DNA of 28,489 nt from DASRRB01 sp036732755 (lineage in GTDB: Bacteria; Planctomycetota; B15-G4; SIAN01). The DNA lies in contig DAINBU010000059.1 of assembly GCA_036732755.1 (NCBI GenBank), positions 1-28,489 on the forward strand, in the 5' to 3' direction. Each line of letters starts with the position of its first letter. Positions within the stretch are counted from its first letter, which is position 1. Below are positions 15,857 to 23,524 of this stretch, one piece after another. The notes under the pieces are model-generated. The model was given only the letters and a program-made list of their open reading frames with translations. It had not been told where the DNA came from and ran no database searches. A program made the position numbers and the translations under genes.

Positions 15857-16764
15857 TTGGCCGCCTCGCTCGAAGGGACGCCCTCTTGGGGCGCGCCGAA
15901 CTCGGCGAGGATCGCCGCGGCCGAGCGCGCCGCGGCCGCGAGCCGCGAAGGCTCCAGCCCCGTCTCGAAGCCCCGCCCCTTCAGGTGGGCGGCGAGCTCC
16001 TCGGTCGGCAGGTTTCCCGTGAGGTCGTCGCCCGCGAAGGGGCAGCCGCCCACGCCGCCGAGCGCCGCGTCGAAGAGGCGGCAGCCGGCCGCGAGCGCCG
16101 CGTCGACCTTGGGCGCGAAGTCGCCGCGCCGCGCGTGCAGGTGCACGCCGAACGTGAGCCCGCGCGTCTGCGCGCCGACCGCGTCGCAGAGCTCCCGGAC
16201 CGTCTCCGCCCGCGCCGTCCCGACCGTGTCGGCGAGCAGGAGGATTTCGACGCCGCGGTCGATCAGCTTCTGCGCGAACTCGACCACGAGCGGCGGCGAC
16301 CACGGGTCGCCGAACGGATTGCCGAACGCTATCGAGAGGTAGACCTTGAGCCGGCGCCCGGCGCGGCGCGTCTCCTTCACCAGCGTGTCGAGCCGCGCCC
16401 AGGTCGCCTCGATCGAGGCGCTGGTGTTGCGGCGCTGGAACGTGTCGGAGCAGGAGAACGGGAAGCCCGCCGTGGTCACGCCGGGCAGCGCGAGCAACCG
16501 CTCGAGCCCGCGCTCGTTGGCGACGATGCCGATCCACTCGACGCCCGCCGTCTTGCCCCGCTTCTCCAGCTCGACGAAGACCTCCTCGCTGTCGGCCATC
16601 TGCGGAACGGCCTTCGGCGACACGAACGAGCCGAAGTCGATGGCGCGGAAACCCGCCGCGACGAGCGCCTCGAGGTGGGCGACCTTCCTGGCCGCGGGAA
16701 TGAGCGCGCGGATCCCCTGGAAGGCGTCGCGCGGGCACTCGACCAGCGTCGCGGGTTGGTGCAT
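15853..16764 (-). CDS. Hydroxymethylglutaryl-CoA lyase-like (HMGL/DRE-TIM family)
   Basis: The 303-aa protein matches the usual length for bacterial HMG-CoA lyase, which cleaves HMG-CoA to acetyl-CoA and acetoacetate, the last step of leucine catabolism. Present are the N-terminal VECPRDAFQG block (Arg12, Asp13), a TIM-barrel core, metal-ligand His208 and His210, and the flexible-loop GGVGGCPFA with Cys241 and TGN at 249-251. The residue after the second His is Ala-Arg where the family usually has Asp-Thr, so activity or substrate may differ. ATG 16764 is preferred; an upstream in-frame ATG at 16794 would overlap the nadA start. It is divergent from nadA and coupled to the downstream hydratase. 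Confidence 0.87.
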   Translation of the reverse strand: MHQPATLVECPRDAFQGIRALIPAARKVAHLEALVAAGFRAIDFGSFVSPKAVPQMADSEEVFVELEKRGKTAGVEWIGIVANERGLERLLALPGVTTAGFPFSCSDTFQRRNTSASIEATWARLDTLVKETRRAGRRLKVYLSIAFGNPFGDPWSPPLVVEFAQKLIDRGVEILLLADTVGTARAETVRELCDAVGAQTRGLTFGVHLHARRGDFAPKVDAALAAGCRLFDAALGGVGGCPFAGDDLTGNLPTEELAAHLKGRGFETGLEPSRLAAAARSAAAILAEFGAPQEGVPSSEAAK

Positions 16765-16792
16765 GGCGAAAGCTTCACTAGAAAGACGCGCC

Positions 16793-18148
16793 ATGTCCAC
16801 CGGCGCGACGCGCACGATCGATCGGCTCTTCGTCAGCAGCGGCATCCGCATCGAGCCGGGGCTGCCGATCTGCCAGACCGACCTGCCGCTCGACTGGTAC
16901 CAGGAGGAGTTCAAGCCCTACGCGGAGGAGTACCTCGGACTTCCCGATCGGACTCCGGAGAGCGTCCTGCCCTGGATGGACCGCTACCTCGAGCCGGCGA
17001 GGAAAGAGCTCGGGCCGAAGCTCCTGCTGCTCGCGCACTACTACATGGGCGGAGAGATCGTCAAGCTCGTCGAGCACTACGGCGGCCGCGTCGCCGACTC
17101 GTACGAGCTGGCGCTGCAAGCACGGACGAACGCCGGGGCCGAGTTCATCGTCGAGTCGGCGGTCCACTTCATGGCCGACGCGATCGCGACGCTCGCCCAC
17201 CCGCACCAGCAGGTCTTCATCACGAATCCGCGCGCCGGCTGCACCTTGGAGATGTACGCCAAGGAGCACCACGTGGCGCCCGCCGTCGACGAGCTGCGCC
17301 GCCGCTACGGCGACGAGCTCACCGTCGTCGCCTACATGAACACGAGCGGGCGCGTGAAGGCGCTCGCCGGAGAGAGCGGCGGCGCCGTCTGCACCTCGAG
17401 CAACGCGAAGGACGTCTTGAAGTGGGCGCTCGCCCAGGGCAGGCGCGTCCTCTTCGTCCCCGACAAGCACCTCGGCCGCGCCGCCTGCTGGTGGTGCGGC
17501 ATCCCCGACGAGCAGCAGTACCAGTGGGGCGGTGGCGACGAAGGGATGAACACCCGCATCTCGAAGCTCTCCGCCGCCGACCGCGACCGCCTCGACCGCG
17601 CCCGCGTGATCCTGTGGGGCAGTTACTGCGGCGTCCACACCATCTTCCGGACCGACATGGTCGACTACTGGCGCGCGCGCGGCTTCGAAGTGCACGTCCA
17701 TCCGGAGAGCCCGCTGGCGGTGGTCCAGGCGGCCGACGGCGCCGGCTCGACCAAATACCTCTGGAACGTCGTCGCGAACGCCAAGCGCGGCGCGAAGCTC
17801 GCGATCGCGACCGAGGGCCACTTCGTCCGCAACGCCCGCGACCTCGCCAGGCGCAACGGCGCCGAGGTGGTCCACCTCGCCGACATCCCCGACCCGAAGT
17901 TCCAGTCGATCGGCTGCGGCTGCGCGACCATGTCGCGCAACGACCCGCCGCACCTCGTCGCGATGGTCGACCTGCTCCGCAAGGGCAAGGCGCCCGAGGC
18001 GAATCGCGTCGAGGCCGGCGACGTCGTCGACGAGATCTCCGGCGCCCGCGAGCGCCTCGCCCCCGACGAGCGCGCCACCGTCGTCGCCCACGCCCGCAAG
18101 GCGCTCGAGCGCATGGTCGAGATCACCGAGGCGGCGCGGCGTACCTGA
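16793..18148 (+). CDS. nadA: Quinolinate synthase NadA
   Basis: The 451-aa enzyme condenses iminoaspartate with dihydroxyacetone phosphate to quinolinate in de novo NAD synthesis, using a [4Fe-4S] cluster. Motifs seen are LLAHYYMGGEIVKL, VADSYELA, AGCTLEM (Cys150), CTSSNA (200-205), GSYCGVH (Cys279) and IGCGCATM (Cys375 or 377). Cys150, Cys279 and one of the last pair are the expected cluster ligands. It is longer than the roughly 300-350 aa core enzymes, with an N-terminal extension of about 70 residues, a form known in several phyla. nadB and nadC are not in this window. The gene is divergent from the HMG-CoA lyase-like gene with only 28 bp between starts, so the promoters must overlap coding sequence. 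Confidence 0.97.
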   Translation: MSTGATRTIDRLFVSSGIRIEPGLPICQTDLPLDWYQEEFKPYAEEYLGLPDRTPESVLPWMDRYLEPARKELGPKLLLLAHYYMGGEIVKLVEHYGGRVADSYELALQARTNAGAEFIVESAVHFMADAIATLAHPHQQVFITNPRAGCTLEMYAKEHHVAPAVDELRRRYGDELTVVAYMNTSGRVKALAGESGGAVCTSSNAKDVLKWALAQGRRVLFVPDKHLGRAACWWCGIPDEQQYQWGGGDEGMNTRISKLSAADRDRLDRARVILWGSYCGVHTIFRTDMVDYWRARGFEVHVHPESPLAVVQAADGAGSTKYLWNVVANAKRGAKLAIATEGHFVRNARDLARRNGAEVVHLADIPDPKFQSIGCGCATMSRNDPPHLVAMVDLLRKGKAPEANRVEAGDVVDEISGARERLAPDERATVVAHARKALERMVEITEAARRT

Positions 18149-18161
18149 ACGCGCGGAGCGG

Positions 18162-19307
18162 TCACTTCTTCGACTGGACGGCGCGGACCTGTTCGTCGAA
18201 GTAGGCGAGGCAAGGCTGGGTGACCTCGCTCTCGACCGTCGCCGCCAGCGACCGGCGGCGCGCCTCGGCGATCAAGGCGGCGACGTGGGGGTCGGCGTCC
18301 GCGAGTGTCGGCGGCGGAAACGGCGAGTCGGAGTCGAGCTCGGCCTCGGTGACCGTCTGGAGCGATTCGACGATCGCCCGCCGCTGGACCGCGATCCATT
18401 GGTCCTCGGTCCCGCGGAGATCGGGATCGATTTCCACCGCGGACCGTTGCCGCCGGAAGAGGTCCGCGGCGTCGCTGCTCCACTGGTTCATCGAGTCGCG
18501 CATCTGCGCGAACCGGTCGCGCCGGTGCCTGCGATTCTCCACGTCGTAGACGGAGGCAAGCCGTCTCGTGAAGTCTTCGTCCGCGATCGAGTCACGTTCC
18601 CGCGCTTCCTTGGCGAACCGCGTGATGCTGTAGCTCATCACTCGACCGCAATAGTAGAGGACGAAGCATCGGTCCTCCTCGGAAGCGTCGTTCGATCCGG
18701 GTTCGGGCGGCGGGATGGTGAAGGCCGCCTCGTCGGCGGATGGCGACGAGTCGACGAGTTCGAACTCCTCGGCGGCGCCGGTGATGCGCTTGAGGAAGTA
18801 GCTCGACATCGAGAGGACGACGACGAGCCGGAACTCCCCGAACCGGGAATCGATCCCTGCACCGGTCCCGACGTCCCGCTCCGCCTCGCCGTCCACCGAC
18901 GAGGGAAATGCACGTTCCAGTGCGACGCCGAGCGCTTCGCAGTCGCCCAGGGTCGGGATGGCGAGGGGGACGTCGGCGTGCTCGAATCCGCGGCCGTCCA
19001 TGGAACGACGGATGTAGCGATCCCCGACGCTCCAGATCGTGTCGTCGAAGCGTCGTCCTTCGTGCATGGCGCTGGACTCGATGCACACTCGGTCCGGCGC
19101 GGCGAAGGTGAAGCGGATCGTCTCTTCGAGATGTCCTTTGGCGCGGTACGTCGCGGTGCAGTTCTTCAGCTTCGTCGAATGGAGCATCAGGTCCGTCAGG
19201 TCGTTCGTTGTCGGTGTCCCCTCGCCGACCGGACCGTCCGCCGTCGGCGATGCGCAGGTCGAAGCGACCGTGAGCAGGACGAGAAGTGGCGCGATCCTCG
19301 AAGACAC
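18162..19307 (-). CDS. Lipoprotein B: secreted hypothetical protein, paralogue of 22213-23520
   Basis: The 381-aa protein has a hydrophobic signal sequence ending in VASTCAS. The Cys fits a lipoprotein site imperfectly, since Thr precedes it, so it may be simply secreted. The N-terminal part (about 45-130) has beta-rich lines such as CTATYRAKGHLEETIRFTFA and reads like the LolA/DUF2092 type of lipid-binding fold; that is inference. The C-terminal half is charged and helical. It aligns end to end with lipoprotein A (22213-23520), notably at CTAT, APDR and the QP.LA.FDE..RAV ending. Base composition is visibly less GC-rich than A. It converges with nadA, 13 bp apart. Function is unknown. Confidence 0.75.
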   Translation of the reverse strand: MSSRIAPLLVLLTVASTCASPTADGPVGEGTPTTNDLTDLMLHSTKLKNCTATYRAKGHLEETIRFTFAAPDRVCIESSAMHEGRRFDDTIWSVGDRYIRRSMDGRGFEHADVPLAIPTLGDCEALGVALERAFPSSVDGEAERDVGTGAGIDSRFGEFRLVVVLSMSSYFLKRITGAAEEFELVDSSPSADEAAFTIPPPEPGSNDASEEDRCFVLYYCGRVMSYSITRFAKEARERDSIADEDFTRRLASVYDVENRRHRRDRFAQMRDSMNQWSSDAADLFRRQRSAVEIDPDLRGTEDQWIAVQRRAIVESLQTVTEAELDSDSPFPPPTLADADPHVAALIAEARRRSLAATVESEVTQPCLAYFDEQVRAVQSKK

Positions 19308-19430
19308 TCCGAGTCTCTCTCGCTCGCGCGCAGTCGCCGTTCAAGCCCGCGCGAGCGCCCGGAACAATGCACCACGGGTCTTCGCCGGTTCAGGAATCTG
19401 GTCGACCCGGGGAGCGCGGGCCGATGCGCA

Positions 19431-19715
19431 TTACCGCTCGAGCGGCATCTCGAGCACCTTCGCCCCCGACTCGTCCTGGACGATCAGGCGGAAGTCGCCG
19501 TCGGGCAGCAGCAACACGGGCGTCGGCTCGCCGGCGACGAGCACGACCTGGTCGACCGGGATCGCGTCGTCGGCCTCGGTGGCGACGAATGCCTGGACGA
19601 GCACGCGTCCCGACTTGGGGTCGGCCTCGAACGGGATCTCGACCGGCTTGCGGCGGCCGTCGCGCGCGAGCCAGTCGGGGCGGTCGTCGACGAGCTTCAC
19701 CTCCGCGTGGAAGAC
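19431..19715 (-). pseudogene. 3' fragment of a second ChaN/EreA-like gene
   Basis: This stretch is a 285-bp homologue, without indels, of 20942-21226, the 3' end of the complete-length paralogue. The encoded 94 residues match closely (DPKSGRVLVQAF, AIPVDQVVLVAGEP, KVLEMPLER and stop). Upstream of 19715 the homology stops abruptly and the frame continues only as antisense of another fragment. The N-terminal two thirds, including the presumed active-site region, are missing, so it cannot make the family's protein. It lies in the position an intact ChaN-like gene would occupy if the lipoprotein/ChaN cassette had been duplicated. Confidence 0.85.
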
Positions 19716-19735
19716 GGCAAAGACATCTGCAGGCC

Positions 19736-19945
19736 CGCGCGCTCCGCTGGGTGCAGCGCGCCGTCGCGGAGTGGTGCGCGCAGAACGGCGTCCCGTGCAT
19801 CGCGCTGCTCGAGCCACTGCGCGCCGCCGCCGCGAAAAGGGAGAACCTCTACTTCCGGATCGACCCGCATTGGAATGCGGCGGGGCATCGGGTGGCGGCG
19901 GAGGCGATCGAGGCGGGGTTGCAGCAGCTCGGGCTGTTGCGCTGA
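19736..19945 (+). pseudogene. 3' fragment of an SGNH (AlgX/DltD-type) hydrolase gene
   Basis: About 69 codons encode a typical C-terminus of an SGNH hydrolase: a helix (ALRWVQRAVAEWCAQNG), a strand-loop (VPCIALLEPLRAA), then YFRIDPHWNAAGH with the catalytic Asp/His pair, and a final helix before TGA. The Ser-containing N-terminal part is absent. Upstream the frame runs into antisense of the ChaN-like fragment. It is unlike the SGNH gene at 14010, so it comes from a different parent that is not in the window. Confidence 0.8.
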
Positions 19946-19972
19946 CAACGTGCCGAGATTCACCAACGATTC

Positions 19973-20797
19973 TCAGTCAGCGTAAACCAGTTCTCCGTCG
20001 AGTCTCCACGACTTGTCTGTGCCTCGACGGAATACCAGGACTGAGAGTGCGCTCCTCCCTGTCCCTGCTGACTTCGTCGACCCCGAGGAAATCTCGAAGG
20101 ACGAGATCTCGCCTTGGAATACGCATGTCTGATCGGAACACGCGACCGCCTGAAGTTCATAGCAATCAGTTTCCCTCTTCTTCGAATCAACCAAGTACCG
20201 ACCGATTTCACCGGAGAGTGTCCGTCCAGTGCGTGTCGACACTGCCGCGTCGACCGCTTGCCGGTCGCCGGTAGTGATCCCGCGCAGGATTCGCTCGAGC
20301 GCCGCCCGAGCGGCGATCTGCGAGGGACTCTCGTTCGGCGAGCCATGTTCGAACTTCTCTTCCTGAGGCATCGCAACCTGATACGCGACGCACCAATGAC
20401 CCCTCTTCCGGCATCTCATCACGGCGAGAATCGAGTCGTGAGTCGTTTCTCCCGGCGTCCCGTCTTTCTGGCGCAGCTTCACTGCGCGCTTCGCCACGAC
20501 GATCGCTCGATGCGAGTCGTGAAACACCACGTCGGATTCTTCTACGGCGATCGTCGCGCCGACGACCATGTATGCGTGGAGAAAACCGTTCGCGTCGGCG
20601 GATTCCAGCACTTTGAGACGATCGACAGTCACTGACGACCACATGTCCGCGGTGACCGAATTCGAGAGGGCATTGACGCGCTCGACGAATTGCAGAAAGC
20701 TCGAGCGAATCTCTTCGGACTCGTCTTCGCGAATCGAAGGATTCGTCCACCACAGAGCGACTACGGCCAATCCGCTCGCAAGTGCTCGCAGGTTCAT
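19973..20797 (-). CDS. Secreted hypothetical protein (orphan, low-GC)
   Basis: The product is 274 aa with a signal peptide (about 1-18, LRALASGLAVVALWW), so it is probably exported. Four Cys occur within 134-222 (RCRKRGHWC, ETDCYELQAVACSDQTC), which might form disulfides. The C-terminus is beta-rich (LSVLVFRRGTDKSWRLDGELVYAD), reminiscent of small beta-barrel lipid- or ligand-binding folds; no family is recognised. Base composition and codon use are clearly lower in GC than all the metabolic genes around it. It sits between the frameshifted ChaN-like gene and the fragment junction, on the same strand as both lipoprotein genes. Acquisition by transfer is possible, as is a fast-evolving gene. 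Confidence 0.65.
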   Translation of the reverse strand: MNLRALASGLAVVALWWTNPSIREDESEEIRSSFLQFVERVNALSNSVTADMWSSVTVDRLKVLESADANGFLHAYMVVGATIAVEESDVVFHDSHRAIVVAKRAVKLRQKDGTPGETTHDSILAVMRCRKRGHWCVAYQVAMPQEEKFEHGSPNESPSQIAARAALERILRGITTGDRQAVDAAVSTRTGRTLSGEIGRYLVDSKKRETDCYELQAVACSDQTCVFQGEISSFEISSGSTKSAGTGRSALSVLVFRRGTDKSWRLDGELVYAD

Positions 20798-20941
20798 CGG
20801 GATTCTCCTGGACGCGTCAGCGATCGGGCGCGAGGTACGCGATGCAAGGGACTCTTGCGCTCATTCCCGGCGCAGCATCAACGCCGACGCCTTGGACACT
20901 CGTTCAGAAAAACCTGAACTCGCGGGGAGAGCACCACGAGC

Positions 20942-22203
20942 TCACCGCTCCAGCGGCATCTCCAGCACCTTCCCGCCTTTCTCGTCCTGCACGACCAGCC
21001 GGAACTCCCCGTCCGGAAGCAGCAGCACCGGCGCCGGCTCGCCGGCGACGAGCACGACCTGGTCGACCGGGATCGCGTCGTCGGCCTCCGTGGCGGCGAA
21101 TGCCTGGACCAGGACGCGTCCCGACTTGGGGTCGGCCTCGGCCGGGATCTCGACCGGCTTGCGCTGTCCGTCGCGCGTGAGCCAGTCGGGGCGGCCGTCG
21201 ACGAGCTTCACCTCGGGGTGGAAGACCTGCAGGTCGACGCGGCCGCGCCACGAGCCGCCGACGTATGCGCTGCCGTCCTTGCGCCGCAGGATGCGCGGCG
21301 CGGTGAGCCAGCCCTTCGCCTGCGCGAATCTCCACGTCGAGCTCGCGCGTTCGGGCCGGCTCGCCGGCATCTGCTCGGTCTGGTCGATGGTGAGCGGATC
21401 GATCTCGAGCGTCTTCGCGAGGCGCGCCGCCATCCAGCCGACCTCGCGGCCGTCGGGCAGCTTGCGCCAGTCCTCGGTCGCGTGCGAATACCGACGTGGA
21501 TCAGCACGCGCGCCTTCGGATGGTCGCGGAAGATGCGCTCGACGAGGTTGCGGCACTGCTCGGTCTCACGGTGGTTGATGCCGTCGGTCGAGTCGCCCTT
21601 CGGCGCGGGCGTCTCGGTCTCGTAGGCGACCGGCCGGTAGCCGAGCGCCAGCACCTCGCGGATCAGCTCGCCGAAGGCCGGCTCGGCCGAATAGAAGCCG
21701 GTCGAACGCGTCGGGGTGCCGCGCTTGCGCAGCGCCTCGATGTCGCGCGTGAAGGTCTCCGCCGCGAAGTACTCGAAACCCTCCTTCCGGAGCGCGCGCG
21801 CCACTTCGAGGCTGAAGGCGCGATGGAGCGGGACGTGGTGCGCCTCGTTCAGGATCACCACCTGGCGATCCTTCGCGGCGGCGACGATCTCGGCGAGCGC
21901 GTCGCGCGGCTCGCACGCGGCGAGCGTCGCCGCTTCGGCCGCGTCGAGCACGGCAGGAGGCGCCGCGCCGTTCATCTCCTCGAAGATCTCGAGCGCTCCG
22001 ACGCCGTCGCCGACGAACGAGCGCATGATCCCGAGCTGGTCGGCGCGCTGCGGGTCGCGGGGCTGCGCCGCGTGCTCGCGCTCCGCGAGCGCGAGCGCCG
22101 CGAGGTAGCGCCCCTCGCCCGCGAGCTCCCACGGCCCGGGCGGCGCCGCGGCCGGCTTCTCCTGGACGAGGACGACGAGAGCACCGATCAGCCAGCGCGC
22201 CAT
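20942..22203 (-). pseudogene. ChaN/EreA-like (TIKI superfamily) secreted protein, broken by one frameshift
   Basis: Two frames together make one protein of about 420 aa. The first (22203 to about 21491) has a short hydrophobic start, then ILNEAHHVPLHR (117-128) and FAAETF, the E..H and E motif pattern of ChaN/erythromycin-esterase/TIKI proteins, and reaches RVLIHVG. The second continues from about 21490 with YSHATEDWRKLPDGREVGW and runs to 20942. The span is 1262 nt, not a multiple of three, which fits loss of one base in a GGNTATTCG context at 21490/21491. It starts 9 bp after lipoprotein A and is likely co-transcribed with it. Whether the lesion is natural or an assembly error cannot be told here. 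Confidence 0.85.
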
Positions 22204-22212
22204 CGCCGCCGC

Positions 22213-23520
22213 CTACTTCGCGTTGCGCACGGCACGGACCCGTTCGTCGAAGCGGGCGAGCACGGGCTGCGTGATCTCGCGCTCGAACCAGTCGGTGCGC
22301 GAGCGGCGGCGCGCCTCGTCGACGAGCTCCGCGGTGTGCTCGTCGAGGCCGGGCTCGTGCGGCGGGTGGAAGCGGGCGGTCTCCTCCGAGAGGGCGCGCA
22401 GCGCGTCGGCCAGCGCCGTGCGCTCCTCGGCGATCCGCGTTTCGCAGAACTGCCGCAGGTCGCGGTCGGAGGCGGAGGCGGCGTGGCTCCGCCCGTACAT
22501 CTCCGTCGCTTCGTCGCTCTTTTTCTGGAGCGCGACGCGCGTCGCCGCGAGGCGGTCGCGCAGGAGCGTCCGGTGCGCGACCGCGAAGACCGCGGCGAGC
22601 CGCGTCTTGAAGTCGTCGTCGCCGATCGCGTCGCGGGCGCGCGCCGTGACCGCCTGGAGCGTGATCGCGGCGTCGATCCCGAGGTCGCGGCTGGCCGCGA
22701 CCGCGCCGCGGTACTCCTCGGAGACGTCGCGCGCTCCGGGCGGCAGGGCCGGTATCGCGAAGGCCGCCTCGTCGACCGCCGGCTTCCACTCGACGAGCGC
22801 GACGCGCAGGCCTCCCGGCGCCGTGACGCTCTCGAGGAGGCCGCTCTCCTTGGAGAGCGCGACCTCGAGGCCGCTGCGCGGGTCCTCGGCGACGAGGCGC
22901 GCGCCGTCGTCGCGCAGCCGCGGCATCGCCGCGAGGCGCGACAGCCAGCGGAACACTCCGGTGCGCCTCTCCTGGCGGATCGCCATCGCATCGAGCCGGT
23001 CGTGCTCGGGGTGGTCGAGGTCGGGCGCGCACCAGAAGTCGAGCGCGACGCCCCGTCCGTAGTCGGGCAGCGGTGCGCCCGACAGAGTCGTCGGGAAGGC
23101 GCGCTTCAGCTCCGCGACGATCGCAGCGAATTCGGCGGCGGCATCCGCGGATGCGAGCGGCACCTCGGCCCACGCGCGGACGTCGCCGCGCTTCGCAAGG
23201 AAGCAGGAGCGGTCGCTCAGCGTCCACGCCGTCTCTTCGAAGAGCGCGCCGTCGCGCGTCCCGGCCGCGTCGAAGCGCGCGCGGTCGGGCGCGACGTACG
23301 CGATGCGGATCGTCTGCTCGATCGGTCCGGTGACGCGCCAGGTCGCCGTGCACGCCTCGACCGTCGCCGCGCGCCGCATCCACTCGGACAGGATCTGGCG
23401 CGGATCGACCGCCGCCTTCTCCGCCGGCGCCGGCGGCGCCGGCGCGCGCTCGGCGGGCCCGGCGCAGCCGGCCGGCGCCGCAAGGAGCACGGACAGCGCG
23501 GCGAGCCGGCGGCGCATCAC
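22213..23520 (-). CDS. Lipoprotein A: hypothetical lipoprotein, paralogue of 18162-19307
   Basis: The 435-aa protein has a signal sequence with lipobox-like APAG-Cys19, predicting a lipid-anchored envelope protein. The N-terminal domain starts around 50 with ACTATWRVTGPIEQTIRIAY, a beta pattern resembling LolA/DUF2092 folds (inference). The C-terminal 180 residues are helical and charged, ending QPVLARFDERVRAVRNAK. It aligns across its length with lipoprotein B but is GC-rich like its neighbours. It begins 4 bp after the carboxyltransferase stop and ends 9 bp before the ChaN-like gene, so all three probably share a transcript. Function is unknown, though pairing with the ChaN-like gene suggests a joint role. 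Confidence 0.78.
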   Translation of the reverse strand: MMRRRLAALSVLLAAPAGCAGPAERAPAPPAPAEKAAVDPRQILSEWMRRAATVEACTATWRVTGPIEQTIRIAYVAPDRARFDAAGTRDGALFEETAWTLSDRSCFLAKRGDVRAWAEVPLASADAAAEFAAIVAELKRAFPTTLSGAPLPDYGRGVALDFWCAPDLDHPEHDRLDAMAIRQERRTGVFRWLSRLAAMPRLRDDGARLVAEDPRSGLEVALSKESGLLESVTAPGGLRVALVEWKPAVDEAAFAIPALPPGARDVSEEYRGAVAASRDLGIDAAITLQAVTARARDAIGDDDFKTRLAAVFAVAHRTLLRDRLAATRVALQKKSDEATEMYGRSHAASASDRDLRQFCETRIAEERTALADALRALSEETARFHPPHEPGLDEHTAELVDEARRRSRTDWFEREITQPVLARFDERVRAVRNAK

Positions 23521-23524
23521 GTCC

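Noticed and set aside
16778..18091. Long minus-strand frame opposite nadA.
   Set aside because: Shadow of a fully conserved nadA with all cluster cysteines on the plus strand.
23424..23460. GC-rich triplet repeat in the signal region of lipoprotein A.
   Set aside because: It encodes the Ala/Pro-rich linker after the lipobox, common in lipoproteins; too short to call a tandem repeat.
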